A stretch of DNA of 64,000 nucleotides. Source: Palaemon carinicauda. Its lineage: Eukaryota; Arthropoda; Malacostraca; Decapoda; Palaemonidae. Each line of letters begins with the position of its first letter. Positions within the stretch are counted from its first letter, which is position 1. The notes under the pieces were generated by a model. That model did no database searches. It saw nothing but the letters and a program-made list of their open reading frames with translations, and had not been told where the DNA came from. Position numbers and translations under genes: made by a program. This document shows positions 35,776 to 47,827 of the stretch, one piece after another. The stretch covers positions 27,962,330-28,026,329 of the forward strand of contig NC_090765.1 in the NCBI RefSeq assembly GCF_036898095.1. The letters run 5' to 3'.

Positions 35776-38700
35776 TTTGTTTGTGAAGTTGGCCTCTGCT
35801 ATCATGAGCTATGTTTGGATTCCCGACCGCCCTTGTGGTACTTTTATGTCGGCGGTTGAGACGGACCCTCATACCCTTGTCCTTAATGAAGGGCCAACGG
35901 TGTGATAGAACTGATAAGTGTGGTGAATGTAGGGAGTGGTCTACCTCCCAGTGGGAGAGGTTTTTCTCGGCGACGGAGAAGAAGTCCAGGCGGGATTTTT
36001 CTCCTTCGAAGATTTCTTTGTAAGGAGAAAAACCCAGGACTCTTCTTCCGTTGCCCAAACCTCCTCCGAAGCTCCCACTCGATCGGTTTCTTACGAGAAG
36101 CCGTCGAGTGGTAGCGTAGACCATGGTTCTGTTTCCCGACCTCGAGGTTCGAGAGAGGGCGTTGCTTCCCCTAGTGAGGCAGCTCCTCCTCTTCCCCATG
36201 AGAGGAATTAAATTCAAATGTTAAATTAGCTGATTTATTTCAGCTTTGGTCTTCCTTGGGGCTCGAAGGTTCGCTCTCCAAGGAAGCCTTGTTTGACATC
36301 ATCCGGTTGGGTGCTGCTGTCAAGCAATTGCCGACGTTGGTATAGGTATCCGATGTGGTATCTCCTAATACCTCTGCAACTGCTTAACCTGCTGTAGCGG
36401 AAGGCTTAGTTTTTCTCCCTCTGATCAACCTTCAAGGGAGGAACTAAGTCCTACAGTCTCTCCTGCCGATGATTCTCTCCCTCGGGGGAGTTCACTTACA
36501 GAAACTCCTCTTCGGAGGACTGCTGATGGTCAGCTTGCTGACCCAACAGCCCCCAGAGGGCGCATACGCCGTCAAGCTTGCCTTCCTTTTTGCCGGAGAG
36601 GCCTTCCTTCACCTCACAAGGGTGTGAGGAGGCGCCTCTTCGGTTCGTCATCATCGCCGCATTTCGCCGCAGAGGAGCCTTGTCATCGATCTCCGACTGT
36701 TCCTACTACAACCCTGGACCTCTCTGCGAATCGTTCGTGATCTCCTTCGGTGGAAGGTCGTCCTTACAATGGACACGCCGACCTTCCACCCGTCAGACCT
36801 GCTGACCTGCCGTCGCCGTTCCTGGGTGCTGATGCGCTATGGGCGCCAACTAAACCTGTTTTTATAAACAGGAACCGATCCCTTCGGGGCAACAAGGGTG
36901 TACGCGAAAAAATTAGCGCGTACGTCCCTTACGCGCCATGCAAAATATGCGCGCCAATGTTCAGCTGACCTCTCTGAGGTTTCAGAATTAGCGCACAGTA
37001 GCTCTCCTACTGTTGCCGATATAGCGCGCCGGCGCTCACCTGCGCGCTTCTACTAACCTCTCTGAGGTTTCGGAGTTAGCGCACAGGCGCTCTCCTACTG
37101 TTCCTGATAAAGCGCGCCAGTTCTCGCCTGCGCGTCAGCACTCACCTACTCGTCAACGCGCTACTGCGCGCCCTCAACCTACTGCGTGCCCTCAACCTTC
37201 TGTGCGCCATCGTTCTCCAACGCGCCAGCGCTCTCCTGCGCGCCAGTATTCGCCTGCGCACCAGCGCTCTCCGCGCCAACGATCTCCTGCGCGCCCATGA
37301 TATTCGGATCTGGGCGCAGTAGGGAAGTTTAGAACTTCTCCTACTCGCCGGCGCTCTCCGACGCTCCAGCGCCCACGAGGTTGCGCGCAGTCACCTACAA
37401 GCGCCCATGCCCATCACCTCCTGATGTGCGCCAACGCACGCAGGGTCCTACTGCGTGCCCTCAACCTTCTGTGCGCCATCGTTCTCCAACGCGCCAGCGC
37501 TCTCCTGCGCGCCAGTATTCGCCTGCGCACCAGCGCTCTCCCCGCCAACGATCTCCTGCGCGCCCACGATATTCGGATCTGGGCGCAGTAGGGAAGTTTT
37601 GAACTTCTCCTACTCGCCGGCGCTCTCCGACGCTCCAGCGCCCACGAGGTTGCGCGCAGTCACCTACAAGCGCCCACGAGATTGCGCGCCCATGCCCATC
37701 CCCTCCTGATGTGCGTCAACGCACGCAGGGTCCAGCTGCACGCCCGCGCGCAAGAGATATCTCTCCTGCGCACGCGTGCGCGTTCATCGACATCTAGAGC
37801 GCACGATCTCTCGCCCGCACGGGCTCTTCATTCTGATCCTGCGCGCCCGTGTGCGAGCGAACATTCTCTCTCGCACGCACGAGCGCGCAATCTGATTCCT
37901 GCGCACTCTATGAAGTGTCGCCCGCACTCACCTTTGTCTCCCGCGCGCGACCCCGGGTATTCCCCATCGCACGAGTGCCAGCGCAATCGCCAATACCCTC
38001 CCACGCACGAGGCTGCAGGACAACGCGTGGTAAGGTCGCCATCACTGCATTCCCTCCCCGCAAGCGCAGAACAGCGCGTTCTCCTGTAGGGGGGAAGGTT
38101 CCAGAAAGGTCCAGTGACATTTCTTCTTTATCTTCTTTCCCCTTACAGGCGAACTCCCCTCCAGAGGGAGTGTCTGACAGCGCAGCCGTCAGCCGGCAGC
38201 CCTGGTTTGGGGCTCTAATCAGAGCGGTAGCAAAGGCTTTCAAGCCTGTTCTCTCTGAGTTGGGCCCCAAATCCTTGGCTGCATCTACTCCCCTGAAGAG
38301 GAAAAGAGGAGTTTCGGACGCGGTAACTTCTCCAAGGACGAAGCTGTCTCCTCGTAAGTCTTCGAGTTAGGCCCCCTCCCCCCTAGACTTTTTCTCCCTC
38401 CCCCTTAGACTTTTTCTCCCTCCCCCCAGACTTTTTCTCCCTCCCCTTCGGACGAGGACTTCCCGTCCTCAGGGGAGTCACGTGAGGTGAGACGTTCCCC
38501 CATCACACCATTGAGGGAAACCCCACCTCGCGCGGTAAAGTCTTCTCGGATAAGGGTGGAGAAGAGCCTGCCTCCATCAATTTTTGAGTCCTGCATCCCT
38601 CCCAGGAGGGAGTCGAAGGACTCCAAGACAGTACCGAAGTCTCGAACTTGTGGGCAAACACCATCCTGAAACATTGGGATGTGGTGCCTGAGAGGTTCCA

Positions 38701-39020
38701 CCAGGAGGTCCCTAGCACCGAGATCAACAGGCTCAGACATTCTTCCATTATGGGAACGAACCTGTTTGAGCCTAAGGACGTGGAGCAGGCTGCTGAGAGG
38801 TAGAGGAAGTCACCAAGACTCCCTCCTACATAGGGCTTTGACATCCAAGCCCTATAAACCTCCAGCACCCCAGCAGCCACGACCCACCAAGACCACGAAA
38901 CCGACAACGGCAATGAAGACAGTGGTGTCTAAGCCCGTTCCTGTCAAGGACAAGAAAGGCAAGAAGTCCTCCAGGGGAGGGAAGAATCCTAGAGGGAGCA
39001 GCCGAGGCCGTAAACGCTAG
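35776..39020 (+). pseudogene. DIRS B gag-like region
   Basis: A good splice acceptor (TTTCTGCTTTTTCTCCTCCAG, ending 35775) precedes the region, suggesting a spliced leader. It starts MSYVWIPDRPCGTFMSAV, then ETDPHTLVLN, with CGECREWSTSQWERFFS later, a possible Cys-rich zinc-binding segment shared in outline with element A. The middle is GC-rich and reads R-x-R-S-P-type repeats (RQRSPARQYSPAHQRSP) in a 269-bp tandem duplication. The C-terminal part has a basic stretch KKSSRGGKNPRGSSRGRKR just before 39020. Frames are broken repeatedly. Gag function is inferred from position and basic tail. Confidence 0.6.
37191..37735 (+). repeat. 269-bp tandem duplication in DIRS B gag
   Basis: CTCAACCTTCTGTGCGCC starts at 37191 and again at 37460. 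The copies run in parallel through the ATATTCGGATCTGGGCGCAG and CGCCCACGAGGTTGCGCGCAG strings, and the second copy carries an extra GCGCCCACGAGATTGCGC near 37670-37690. The period is not a multiple of three, so the two copies are read in different frames. Confidence 0.85.
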
Positions 39021-39171
39021 GATTGGCAGTCCCCCTGCATGTCCACCAGTGGGGGGATGCCTATAAGGTTGCGCAGACAGGTGGCAGCAACTCGGGGCTG
39101 ATTCCTGGACAATTTTCGTAATCAGTCAGGGATATTGTGTCCCGTGCACAACATCTCTACCTCCCCTGAGG

Positions 39172-40801
39172 ATGAATCCGGTGTCATTAAGCTCACTTGC
39201 CATGGGATCAGCAAGGGGGCAGCCCCTTCGGGCAGAGGTCCAAATTAAAGCAAACTCCGTTCAGCATGGAGACCGCAGACACGGTCAGACTTGCAGTGAG
39301 ACCACCAGACTTCATGTGTATACTGGATCTGAAGGACGCGTACTTCCAGATCCTAGTCCATCCGTCTTCAAGGAAGTACTTAAGATTCAGCCTAGACAAC
39401 AAGGTGTACCAGTTCAAGGTGCTGTGTTTCGGTCTCTCCAGAGCACCACAGGGTTTCACCAGAGTGTTCACCCTAATATCGTCGTGGGCACACAGGATCA
39501 GCATCCGTCCCTCCGTTATCTGGATGACTGGCCGATCCTAGCAGACTCGGAGTCATCCCTTCTTCGACACCGAGACAAACTTCTGGGACTTTGCCAGGAT
39601 CTGGGATCATGGTAAATCTCGAGAAGTCCTCTCTGCTTCCCACTCAAAGACTGGTTTACCTAGGCATGATTATAGACACCAATCTCCACAAAGCCTTCCC
39701 ATCAGACAACCGGATAGCAAGGCTGAGGGGGGTCACAAGCCCTTTCCTCAGACGAGAAGAGCTTCCAACCCAATCGTGGTTATGTCTCCTCGGTCACCTC
39801 TCATCCTTGGCTCGTCTAGTTCCCAACGGTCGCCTCAGGATGAGATCCCTCCAGTGGCGGCTCAAGTCCCGGTGGAATCAAGGTTGCGATTCCCCGGACG
39901 TCATGATCCCTATGGGTCTTACGGAACGGACGGACCTCCAGTGGTGGGTGACAGACGAGAACCTATGAAGAGGAGTGGATCTTCTCGTCCTTCCCCCGGA
40001 TTTAATGCTGTTTTCGGACGCCTCAAAGAAGGGGGGGGGGGAGTGGGGGGTGGCCACGTTCTGTACCACAGGACCTCAGGCCTGTGGTCAGAATCAGAAA
40101 AGTGCCTCCACATAAATCACCTAGAGATAAAGGCCGTTTTCTTGGCCCTTCAGCAGTTCCAACAATACCTGGCAGGTCACTATGTGGTGGTGATAAGCGA
40201 CAACACTACAGTAGTGGCTCACATCAACAAGCAAGGAGGTACCTTTTCGAAGCAGCTATTCCATCTTGCAGTAGAGATACTGAGATGGACCGAAGTCTGC
40301 TCGATTTCACTATCGGCGCGTTTCATTCCAGACAAGAGGAATGTGCTCGCCGACAATCTGAGCAGAGCGTCTCAGATAGTAAGTACCGAGTGGTCTTTAT
40401 GTCATCTGGTAGCCAACAAAGTCCTGACTTTGTGGGGTTCCCCGACTGTGGATCTGTTCGCGACAGCGCTGAACTTCAAGCTTCCACTCTACTTCTCCCC
40501 AGTCCCGGATCCCAAGGCGCTCTGGCAAGATGCATTCCAACAACGGTGGGACAACATCGACATGTACGCCTTTCCCCCGTTCTGTCTGATGAGGAGGGTG
40601 CTCAGCAAGACCAGAATATCGGTCAATCTTTCAATGACCCTCATATCTCCGCTATGGCATCACGCGGAATGGTTTCCGGACCTTCTGCCACTCCTAATGG
40701 AACTTCCGAGAGAATTCCCTCCACGACACGATCTAATCAGACAACCACATGCCAACCTCTTCCACAAAGCCGTAGCTTTGCTACGACTTCACGCCTGGTG
40801 A
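39172..40801 (+). pseudogene. DIRS B reverse transcriptase - RNase H - methylase-like region
   Basis: RT is readable from about 39255 (METADTVRLAVRPPDFM…ILDLKDAYFQILVHPSSRK, FGLSRAPQGFTRVFT) and continues after a frameshift as RYLDDWPILADS at about 39514-39549. RNase H follows, partly broken by a poly-G run near 40030-40040, with VVVISDNTTVVAHINKQGG and LADNLSRASQ. The methylase-like part reads VDLFATALNFKLPLYFSP, then MYAFPPFCLM and SPLWHHAEWFPDLL, ending at 40801. The RT N-terminus is short relative to element C, implying a deletion between gag and RT. Not functional as it stands. Confidence 0.8.
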
Positions 40802-40844
40802 TTATCCAGCATCTCCTCGCTGAAAGAGGATTTTTCGCAACAAG

Positions 40845-41836
40845 TTGCGATTAGGATGTCTGGACATCTGTGAAAATCATCCGCATCTGTCTACCAGGCA
40901 AAGTGGAGTCTTCTGTGGTTGGTGTCGTGGAAGGGGTATCTCTCCACTCGATGCCACTATTCCAGCAATAGCGGAGTTCCGCGTGCATTTGCAGGAAGAA
41001 AATGCGCCTTTCAGTCTCGGCGGTGAAAGGCTATCGCTCAGCCTTAAGTCTAGCCTTCAGGCTCAAAGGAATGATCTTTTCTTCCTCGCTGGAACTTTCC
41101 CTACTCATACGAAATTATGAACTTACCTGCCCTCAGTCGGATGTGAGACCTCCTCCATGGAACGTGGTTCGAGTTCTCGGGTCTCTGAAGAGACCTCACT
41201 ATGAACCATTACCCCAGGCTTCAGATCGCCACGTAACTTGGAAGACGGTGTTCCTACTAGCTTTGGCTTCGGAAAAGCGAGTCAGTGAACTTCATGGTCT
41301 CTCATATGACATCGCCCATTCAAGAGGATGGGGTTAGGTAACGTTCAAATTCGTCCCTGAGTTTGGTGCTAAGACTCAAAATCCGGGGGTGCCGAACGCT
41401 CGGTTCGACTCCTTCTGGATTTCGAGTCTTCGTTCTGTAACAGATGTCCCAGACCTTCTCCTACTGTGCCCAGTAAGGAGTCTGAGGCTATATCTCAAAT
41501 AACGGCTGCAGTCCGTCCCCAGGTGTAAGCATTGTTAGCACTGGGAGGATTAAGAGGAGAGTCACCAAGAACACCATCTCGGCATGGATTCGTAGGGTGA
41601 TCCATCTGTCCCTGAATCCTGACCCTCCTCCGTCACGTCGCCCTAGAGCACATGATGTCAGGGGCGTAGCTACGTCCCTGGCCTTCAAGAGAAATTTCCC
41701 AGTGACGCAGGTCCTTCAAGCTGGGGTGTGGAAACGTCAGACGACCTTCACAGCCCACTACCTGCACGATGTGACCCATAGGAGGCTCGATACGTTTTCC
41801 ATCGGCCCTGTGGTGGCTGCACAACAGCTGGTTTAA
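40845..41836 (+). pseudogene. DIRS B tyrosine recombinase
   Basis: The catalytic part is readable in pieces: LALASEKRVSELHGLSYD (first Arg) near 41257-41310, a stop at 41337, then HDVRGVATSLAFKRN (His and second Arg) near 41651-41700, and VWKRQTTFTAHYLHDV with the nucleophilic Tyr in HYL near 41727-41770. All catalytic-type residues are present, but stops at 41337 and about 41500 plus frameshifts inactivate it. The N-terminal core-binding part around 40850-41120 is in a different frame. Confidence 0.78.
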
Positions 41837-42330
41837 AACCTCAGGCTCCATAGTGGACAAGTAGCAGAAGGTTGAGGGCATTGTTACCCGGTATTAGTCT
41901 GCATGAATGAAAAGATTTGTCTGGCCCTTACTCTTTTCTTCATCTTCCCCTCTCTTGGGGAAAGCAGCATCTTGGGTTCTCTGCACAGCTGACCTCAAAC
42001 CACTGCAGGTAAACCATGTTTCCTTTTGTTCCGAGTATTAAGATAATACTGTCACGTCCCCATACCCTGACGAGGTGGTATTGGGAGAGTCCTAGCCTAA
42101 AGTTTCCTTCTAAGGGACTACAGGTCAACTTCCTATGACGAGTCACACTTTATTATACCTTCACACACAGCTTTCGTAGGCCGCAGTCCTTGCGTAGCAA
42201 GGTTCTAGCGAGGTGCAGGGACTCCTTATTGTTGAGTGCTGACACACTCAGATACTGAGTCCCCGGGCAAAGCCAAAAGCCAGTACTGGCTGGGACTTGC
42301 CACCCTTCCTAAGGGGTGAGTCACCCATAT

Positions 42331-42425
42331 TAAATAGCGTGGTTTGTATTTCAGTTACGGAACAAATGACAAATTCGTAGGCAATTTGTATTTTTCCTAA
42401 CTATACAAACCTTAGCTATTTAATC
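42331..42425 (+). repeat. Internal complementary region of DIRS B
   Basis: The reverse complement reads AATAGCTAAGGTTTGTATAG…CGAATTTGTCAT followed directly by TTGTTCCGTAACTGAAATAC, i.e. right end plus left end of the same element. Confidence 0.8.
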
Positions 42426-44480
42426 AAACTTGCCCGCCAGCCCTATCCCCCGTGAAGTCCTACCTCTAAGCAAAGTGAGCCCAAGCACAGGTGTGTGTGA
42501 GGGGGGGTGGGTGGGTAGCGAGCTACCCTCCCTACCCCCCTGCTAACTAGCGGCAGGGTAGTAAACCCTCGTTGAAATTCCAATGGCTCGTCATTTCAAC
42601 TACGCCGAAAGTAATTACTCTTATTAAATAGCTAAGGTTTGTATAGTTAGGTAAAATACAAATTACCTACGAATTTGTCATATTACCTATACTTCAAAAT
42701 TTTTTTGACTTTTCAGAGGATTTGATTTCAGTTCATTAGAAATGAAAATTATGAGTGAGTTCTAACCTCTACCTAGGAATGTTTTCAAAGAACTTTAAGA
42801 AGAGACGCTAGAATCTTGCCTGGCTCTGTAATGCAACCCCTTAACAAATACAGTGAAAAACAATCTCCTTAAATGATACATGCCTGTTAGTAACAAGCAA
42901 GTCAACTTGTTTCAGGATTTGAGATAATCACTTGAAAATTTATTGCTTAGAACCTTATAAACATTTCATCTTATGACTAGCTTGACTTTATGCAGAGGTC
43001 AGTGAAAAAAAAACTTGCCAAGGCTAACACCTTGACTTTCAGTAGCCATTTTAAATAATCAAATCTACATAAGGGGTGGCTTTAAATAAAATTGAAAGAT
43101 CCCCTTGTTGAAGTGTAACTGTTCTACAGGTATTTAATTTCCAACCACAAGCCAAGTGTTCGTGTTTGAATGCGCTGACTGCATAATTTTGGTTTCTTGG
43201 TGAAGGTATATTTTTGCATAATCTTCCAGAACTAGGTTGTTTTATATAAATTAAATATTTTTTTTTTGCTATCATCCCTTGCTGCTAATCTTTAAAAGCT
43301 TCAGCACTTTTACTGCAACTTCAAATAATTTAATAGAAATTATAAGACGTTTTGAAGTGCTAAAACTACCAGTGACTTGCTGTAAGCTTGTATTTGGTGG
43401 TGAGATCATTAACACACTTTAAGCCCATCAGAAAGATTTGTTTTCATGTTTTCTTAGCCAGCACTGTATTACCAGCAGACTAAGAAGTATCATCTTTTGT
43501 ATTTAGTATCTTTATGTATATTTCCATGTTCTTAGATGTCCCAGCTCATATTTTTTTTTGTGTGTGTGTGATGATAGCGGAATTCACCTCTGTCGATTTT
43601 CGTGTATCAATGATTTATTAGTTGCTAGTCTAAAGTCATGTGGTATAGCTTTTACTGGCTTACCACCTTCATGTTGAGCCAGTATCTTGAACTTTTTCTC
43701 CAGAGTAATGGCTTCTCCTTTATTATTACCAGAAGTAGGAGACATATGAAGTAACAGACATGATGGTATAAAAGAATTAATAATCTTTTAATGCTATCAT
43801 TTACGTACACTCATTGTACTAACACTAGGAATTTAAGATTAGGATAGAGTTGATGCTGCAGATTTCCTAGCATTGTAAGAGTGCCATATCTTATACAGTA
43901 CTGTACTGTATAGCAAAAAAAGGAGCAGATCAAAATTTTAAATTTCTATTGAATGTGTACTGTACTGCTAATGTACCGTTGTAATTTCAGACATTAAATG
44001 CACTTTCATAAGTAGAGGAGCAAGGTCATTTTTAAATAGCACAGCATAAATTTCATATATGTCTAGGAGGATAAGTACCGAGGTAACAGTGTTGTTTACG
44101 ATATTGAAATTAGATAGAAGTGGCTGGAATGGTAAGATAGGTTGTCATTAATGAAACAGCAAAATTAGAATTGTTAATTTGCCTTAAAAAGAGATACAGT
44201 TCATTGATGCAGATTCATCACGGTATTATCATATTTGATTTTCATTTTTGTGTACAGTTTAGAATTTTAGTATTTTGTTGTTGTTTGACCTAGTACTTTC
44301 CATGTATTACCATAATTGGTTTTATGCTTCTTTGCTATTAGAATTGTTTTAATGGTATTTTTCAATTCATATGAGCTATGTATAATTAAAGGTTAAATGT
44401 ATAAAGTATTAAATTTAATTTTTGTATATAGTTCAAGTACAGTGACTACATTATTAGGGGCTTAAATATCATAGGCATAA

Positions 44481-44735
44481 TTTATTGTTTGCTATTGATA
44501 GAAAGGAACTAATTTATTGTTTGTTAGTGGTAGAAAGGAACTAATTTATTGTTTGTTAGTGGTAGAAAGGAACTAATTTATTGTTTGTTAGTGGTAGAAA
44601 GGAACTAATTTATTGTTTGCTAGTGATAGAAAGGAACTAATTTATTGTTTGTTAGTGATAGAAAGGAACTAATTTATTGTTTGCTAGTGATAGAAAGGAA
44701 CTAATTTATTGTTTGTTAGTGGTAGAAAGGAACTG
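44481..44735. repeat. 32-bp minisatellite, about 8 copies
   Basis: The unit GAAAGGAACTAATTTATTGT plus TTGTTAGTGGTA repeats with starts of AACTAATTTA at 44507, 44539, 44571, 44603, 44635, 44667 and 44699. Copies differ by T/C in GTTAGT/GCTAGT and A/G in GATAG/GGTAG. Confidence 0.92.
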
Positions 44736-45235
44736 ATACACATCTAAGACCAATTCTTTTTGTTTCCCAAGACCCATAATTACAAATTGATTACTTGAAT
44801 AAATAATTCCATAAATGAAAGAAATTATACTGTACAGTATTTATAGCAATGAAGTAATTGCTATGCTTGAAATCATGCATCAATCTTAGGGGCACATACA
44901 TACCTACTGAGAATCTTTTTATGAGATTAGATAAGAGAATTACCCTAGTTATTGAGAGTATATGAATTTGCTTATCAGTGTGAGGCCTGAAGCACATGGA
45001 ATGGTAAGCGTAAAGGTATACTGTATACAACAACATTATGTTTGGAGAGTTTAGGCAGGCTTTGAAGCTTTTATAGAAACTGATATATCGGTAAATAAAA
45101 GCATCACTAATGGTTCAAGCTGCACTGCATTTTAAAGGCTAGTGTTCACCAATGATTTTTTTTTTTATCCTTGATTTGCAAGAATAGATTGTTGTGTTGT
45201 GCTTAGGTTCAAGTCACAGTTATATTTAAATTTGT

Positions 45236-45350
45236 ATTCCATCCATCCATATACCAAGGCACTTCCCCCAATTTTGGGGGGTAGCCAACACCAACAATGA
45301 AACAAAACAAAAAGGGGACCTCTACTCTCTATATTCCTTCCTTCCTTTAA
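45236..45350. repeat. Dispersed repeat, copy 1 (inverted partner at 48440-48560)
   Basis: It contains CCATATACCAAGGCACTTCC, CCCAATTTTGGGGGGTAGCC and AAGGGGACCTCTACTCTCTA. The same strings appear in reverse complement at 48440-48560. No ORF or terminal repeat is visible. Probably a short non-coding dispersed element. Confidence 0.7.
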
Positions 45351-46094
45351 ATTTGTATTGTTTCAAGTAATTAATAGGAAAGGTTAATTCATTGCTTCTT
45401 ATCTTGAATAGTCTTGTTGAATGTTATTTGAAGAGATACTTTGAAATTTTTTTTTAATATTTTATACTTGGTTTATACAGTACTGTATAGTGTAACACTT
45501 GATTTTACAATTTATAAATTGCATTTAAAAGACTCCCTTTATTAAAGTTATATTTATGACATGTTAAGGCTTAGCTACCCATTAACAGATTCTGCATTAA
45601 CTTGATGTATATAAGAGGAACATTTTGTCTCTTTGAAACTTTCGTTGATGCTTGTGCTGGTAACTGTGAAGATAATGACAGGTATGGTTAAAAAATGGAA
45701 AATGAAAGAGTGGAATCAAAGTATTTATATAAACGCAGCACAGTACAGTACAGTATATTGTTAATGTGAAATATAATAGATATACGGTTTTACCATATTA
45801 CAATGATACTGTATACAAGTTTTATTATGTTGTACTGTTTTGACCATTTACCATATTTTAGAGATAAAACGCTTGCTGGTAACTTGATGTAAATGCAGTG
45901 TTGGATGACCATAGTTAATGCAAGAGTGGTTTACATAAATCAATTGGTTAATATGATGTGATTCTTTTTGTGCTGAAAAAATATTCTGGTCATCATACTC
46001 AATAATTCAAGAAAACAGAAATGTTTATTATTACAGTATTATCATTCAAATTTTTTTGGCTTCATAGACATTAGAATTTCAGTAGAATACAGTA

Positions 46095-46660
46095 CAGTGA
46101 TGCCTCAGGATACGAAAGTAATCCGTCCAGGATACGTTTTCGTATCCTGATTTTTTCGTATCCTGAGTCGCGTTTTACATGTAAATAGCCTAATCCGTTC
46201 CAAGCCTTACAAAAAGTCACCTTTTCTTTCATAAACACGCTAAACTGTAGTAATAAACATGCAATGCAGCCATTTCTATCATTCAATAATTAACCCAACC
46301 GTTAAAAACAGCCTAATCCATTCCAGAAACCACCATGAGATTATTCAATAATGTAGTTATAGGCTAGTTATCCCCTCCAAGCCCTAAGAAAATGGTCCAT
46401 TTTCTTTACTACTGTATAAAAGTTATGGTACTGTATGTAAAGCATTTGGATCAGTGAAGGTGTATTGTCACCTGTACACCTAAATTAAGGGTTGATACCC
46501 TGAAAAAAAAGGTACTGTACTCTCGGCGACGAGTTAGGATCTCGTAAGCTTTTCGTATCCTGAAAATTTTTTCGTATACTGGGGCATAAAAATCTTTGTA
46601 TCGCTTTTCGTATCCTGAATTTTTCGTAAGCAGAAACTTTCGTATCCAGAGGTATCACTG
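46095..46660. mobile_element. TA-flanked MITE, copy 2
   Basis: It starts CAGTGATGCCTCAGGATACG and ends CGTATCCAGAGGTATCACTG, with TA on each side (46093-46094, 46661-46662). It is co-linear with the copy at 8688-9286 but about 33 bp shorter, with a deletion near 46515. The two copies are highly similar, so the family may have been active fairly recently. Confidence 0.87.
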
Positions 46661-46790
46661 TACCTTAGTTTGAAGACATTGTTTGTGTGGATTAATAATC
46701 TTGACTCTTATAGTATAGTATAGTACTTGAGAAAACTTATCATCTGTTGGTTATTTTTATGGACTGGTACATTTTCCATTTGACCCATAG

Positions 46791-47495
46791 GATATTCTGA
46801 AGAAGTGTTTTAATTCTTTTATTCTACCTTGTTTTGAGTATTGTTCTCCTGTCTGGTCTTCAGCTGCTGATTCTCATCTTAATTTGTTGGACAGAAACTT
46901 ACGGTCTATTAAATTTCTTATTCCTGATCTAGATATTAATCTCTGGCACCGTCGTTCAATTAGTTCATTATGCATGTTACATAAGATTTTTCATAACTCT
47001 GACCATCCTTTACATTCAGATCTCCCTGGACAATTCTATCCTGTTCGTAATACTAGGCTGGCAGTTAATTCTAATAGCCAGGCCTTTTCCATCATAAGAC
47101 TCAATACCACGCAGTACTCTAGAAGTTTTATTCCAGCTGTTACCAAGTTGTGGAATGATCTTCCTAATCGGGTTGTTGAATCAGTAGAACTTCAAAAGTT
47201 CAAAGTTGGAGCAAATGCTTTTTTGTTGACCAGGTGGACATGAGTCTTTTTATAGTTTATATATGACATATTTGTTTTTGAAGTTGTTCATAGTTTATAT
47301 ATGACATATCTGTTATGACGTTGTTACTTTTTTTTAGAATTATTTACTGTTAATTTGTTCTCTTCAGTTATTTATTTCCTTATTTCCTTTCCTCACTGGG
47401 CTATTTTTCCCTATTGGAGCCCCTGGGCTTATAGCATTTTGCTTTTCCTATTAGGGTTGTAGCTTGGATAGTAATAATAATAATAATAATAATAT
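46791..47495 (+). pseudogene. LINE 3' fragment with (AAT)n tail
   Basis: The frame is open from 46791 (stop immediately upstream) to 47243 and reads CFNSFILPCFEYCSPVWSSA, LLDRNLRSIKFLIPD, HKIFHNSDHPLHSDLPG and FIPAVTKLWNDLPNRVV, ending in FLLTRWT. The YCSPVW…LD/ERVQ…LW(N)LP order is the typical C-terminus of jockey/CR1-type non-LTR retrotransposon reverse transcriptases. The 3' UTR is followed by CTATTAGGGTTGTAGCTTGG and an AATAATAAT run at 47472-47495. It is a 5'-truncated copy in sense orientation in intron 4. Confidence 0.72.
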
Positions 47496-47518
47496 GAAAG
47501 GCAGATAATAATGTACTG

Positions 47519-47827
47519 TTAACCCTTTAACCCCCAGGCTATTTGGAAATTTCCAACCCTTAACCCCCAAGGGGTTATTTTTTTCCCAGCACATTTTGTA
47601 GTATATATTTTTTAAATTGCTGTAACAGCCTTAATTTTTGTCGTAGAGAGGTCAGGTTGGTCTCATTCTCTTGGAAAATGCCTGAATTTTTTCAAAAAAA
47701 ATATCAAAAATATGAAAAAAAAATTTTTATAGCATTTTTTTGCAAGGACGTACCGGTACGTCCATGGGGGTAAAGGGATGGCTTTTGTGAAATGTACCAG
47801 TACGTCCTTTGGGGGTAAAAGGGTTAA
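47519..47827. mobile_element. piggyBac-like MITE with TTAA flanks
   Basis: TTAA at 47519-47522 and 47824-47827 border an element beginning CCCTTTAACCCCCAGG and ending GGGGGTAAAAGGG. TTAA duplication plus CCCT termini are hallmarks of piggyBac-mobilised elements. It is non-coding, about 300 bp, with repeated TTAACCCCC motifs at the left end and an internal palindrome GGACGTACCGGTACGTCC at about 47752-47769. Confidence 0.8.

Larger units (their letters stand above)
35485..42681 (+). mobile_element. DIRS-like retrotransposon B (decayed)
   Basis: Inverted terminal repeats lie at 35485-35690 (TTTGTTCCGTAAC…) and 42470-42681. An internal complementary region at about 42331-42425 is the reverse complement of the right end joined to the left end (…GAATTTGTCAT-TTGTTCCGTAAC…). 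The order gag-like, RT, RNase H, methylase-like, tyrosine recombinase is readable on the + strand but interrupted by stops and frameshifts. A poly-C/CA tract interrupts the left terminal repeat (35630-35660). The first 5 bases of the element after the TTT resemble those of element A, but internal sequence differs, so B belongs to a related but distinct family. Confidence 0.88.

Noticed and set aside
35609..36217. 202-codon - strand open frame
   Set aside because: It covers the start of DIRS B gag on the opposite strand and ends in a poly-C/CA tract. No domain is recognised.
43051..43275. 74-codon - strand open frame in intron 4
   Set aside because: Short, AT-rich, with no domain, no splice signals and no repeat match in the window.
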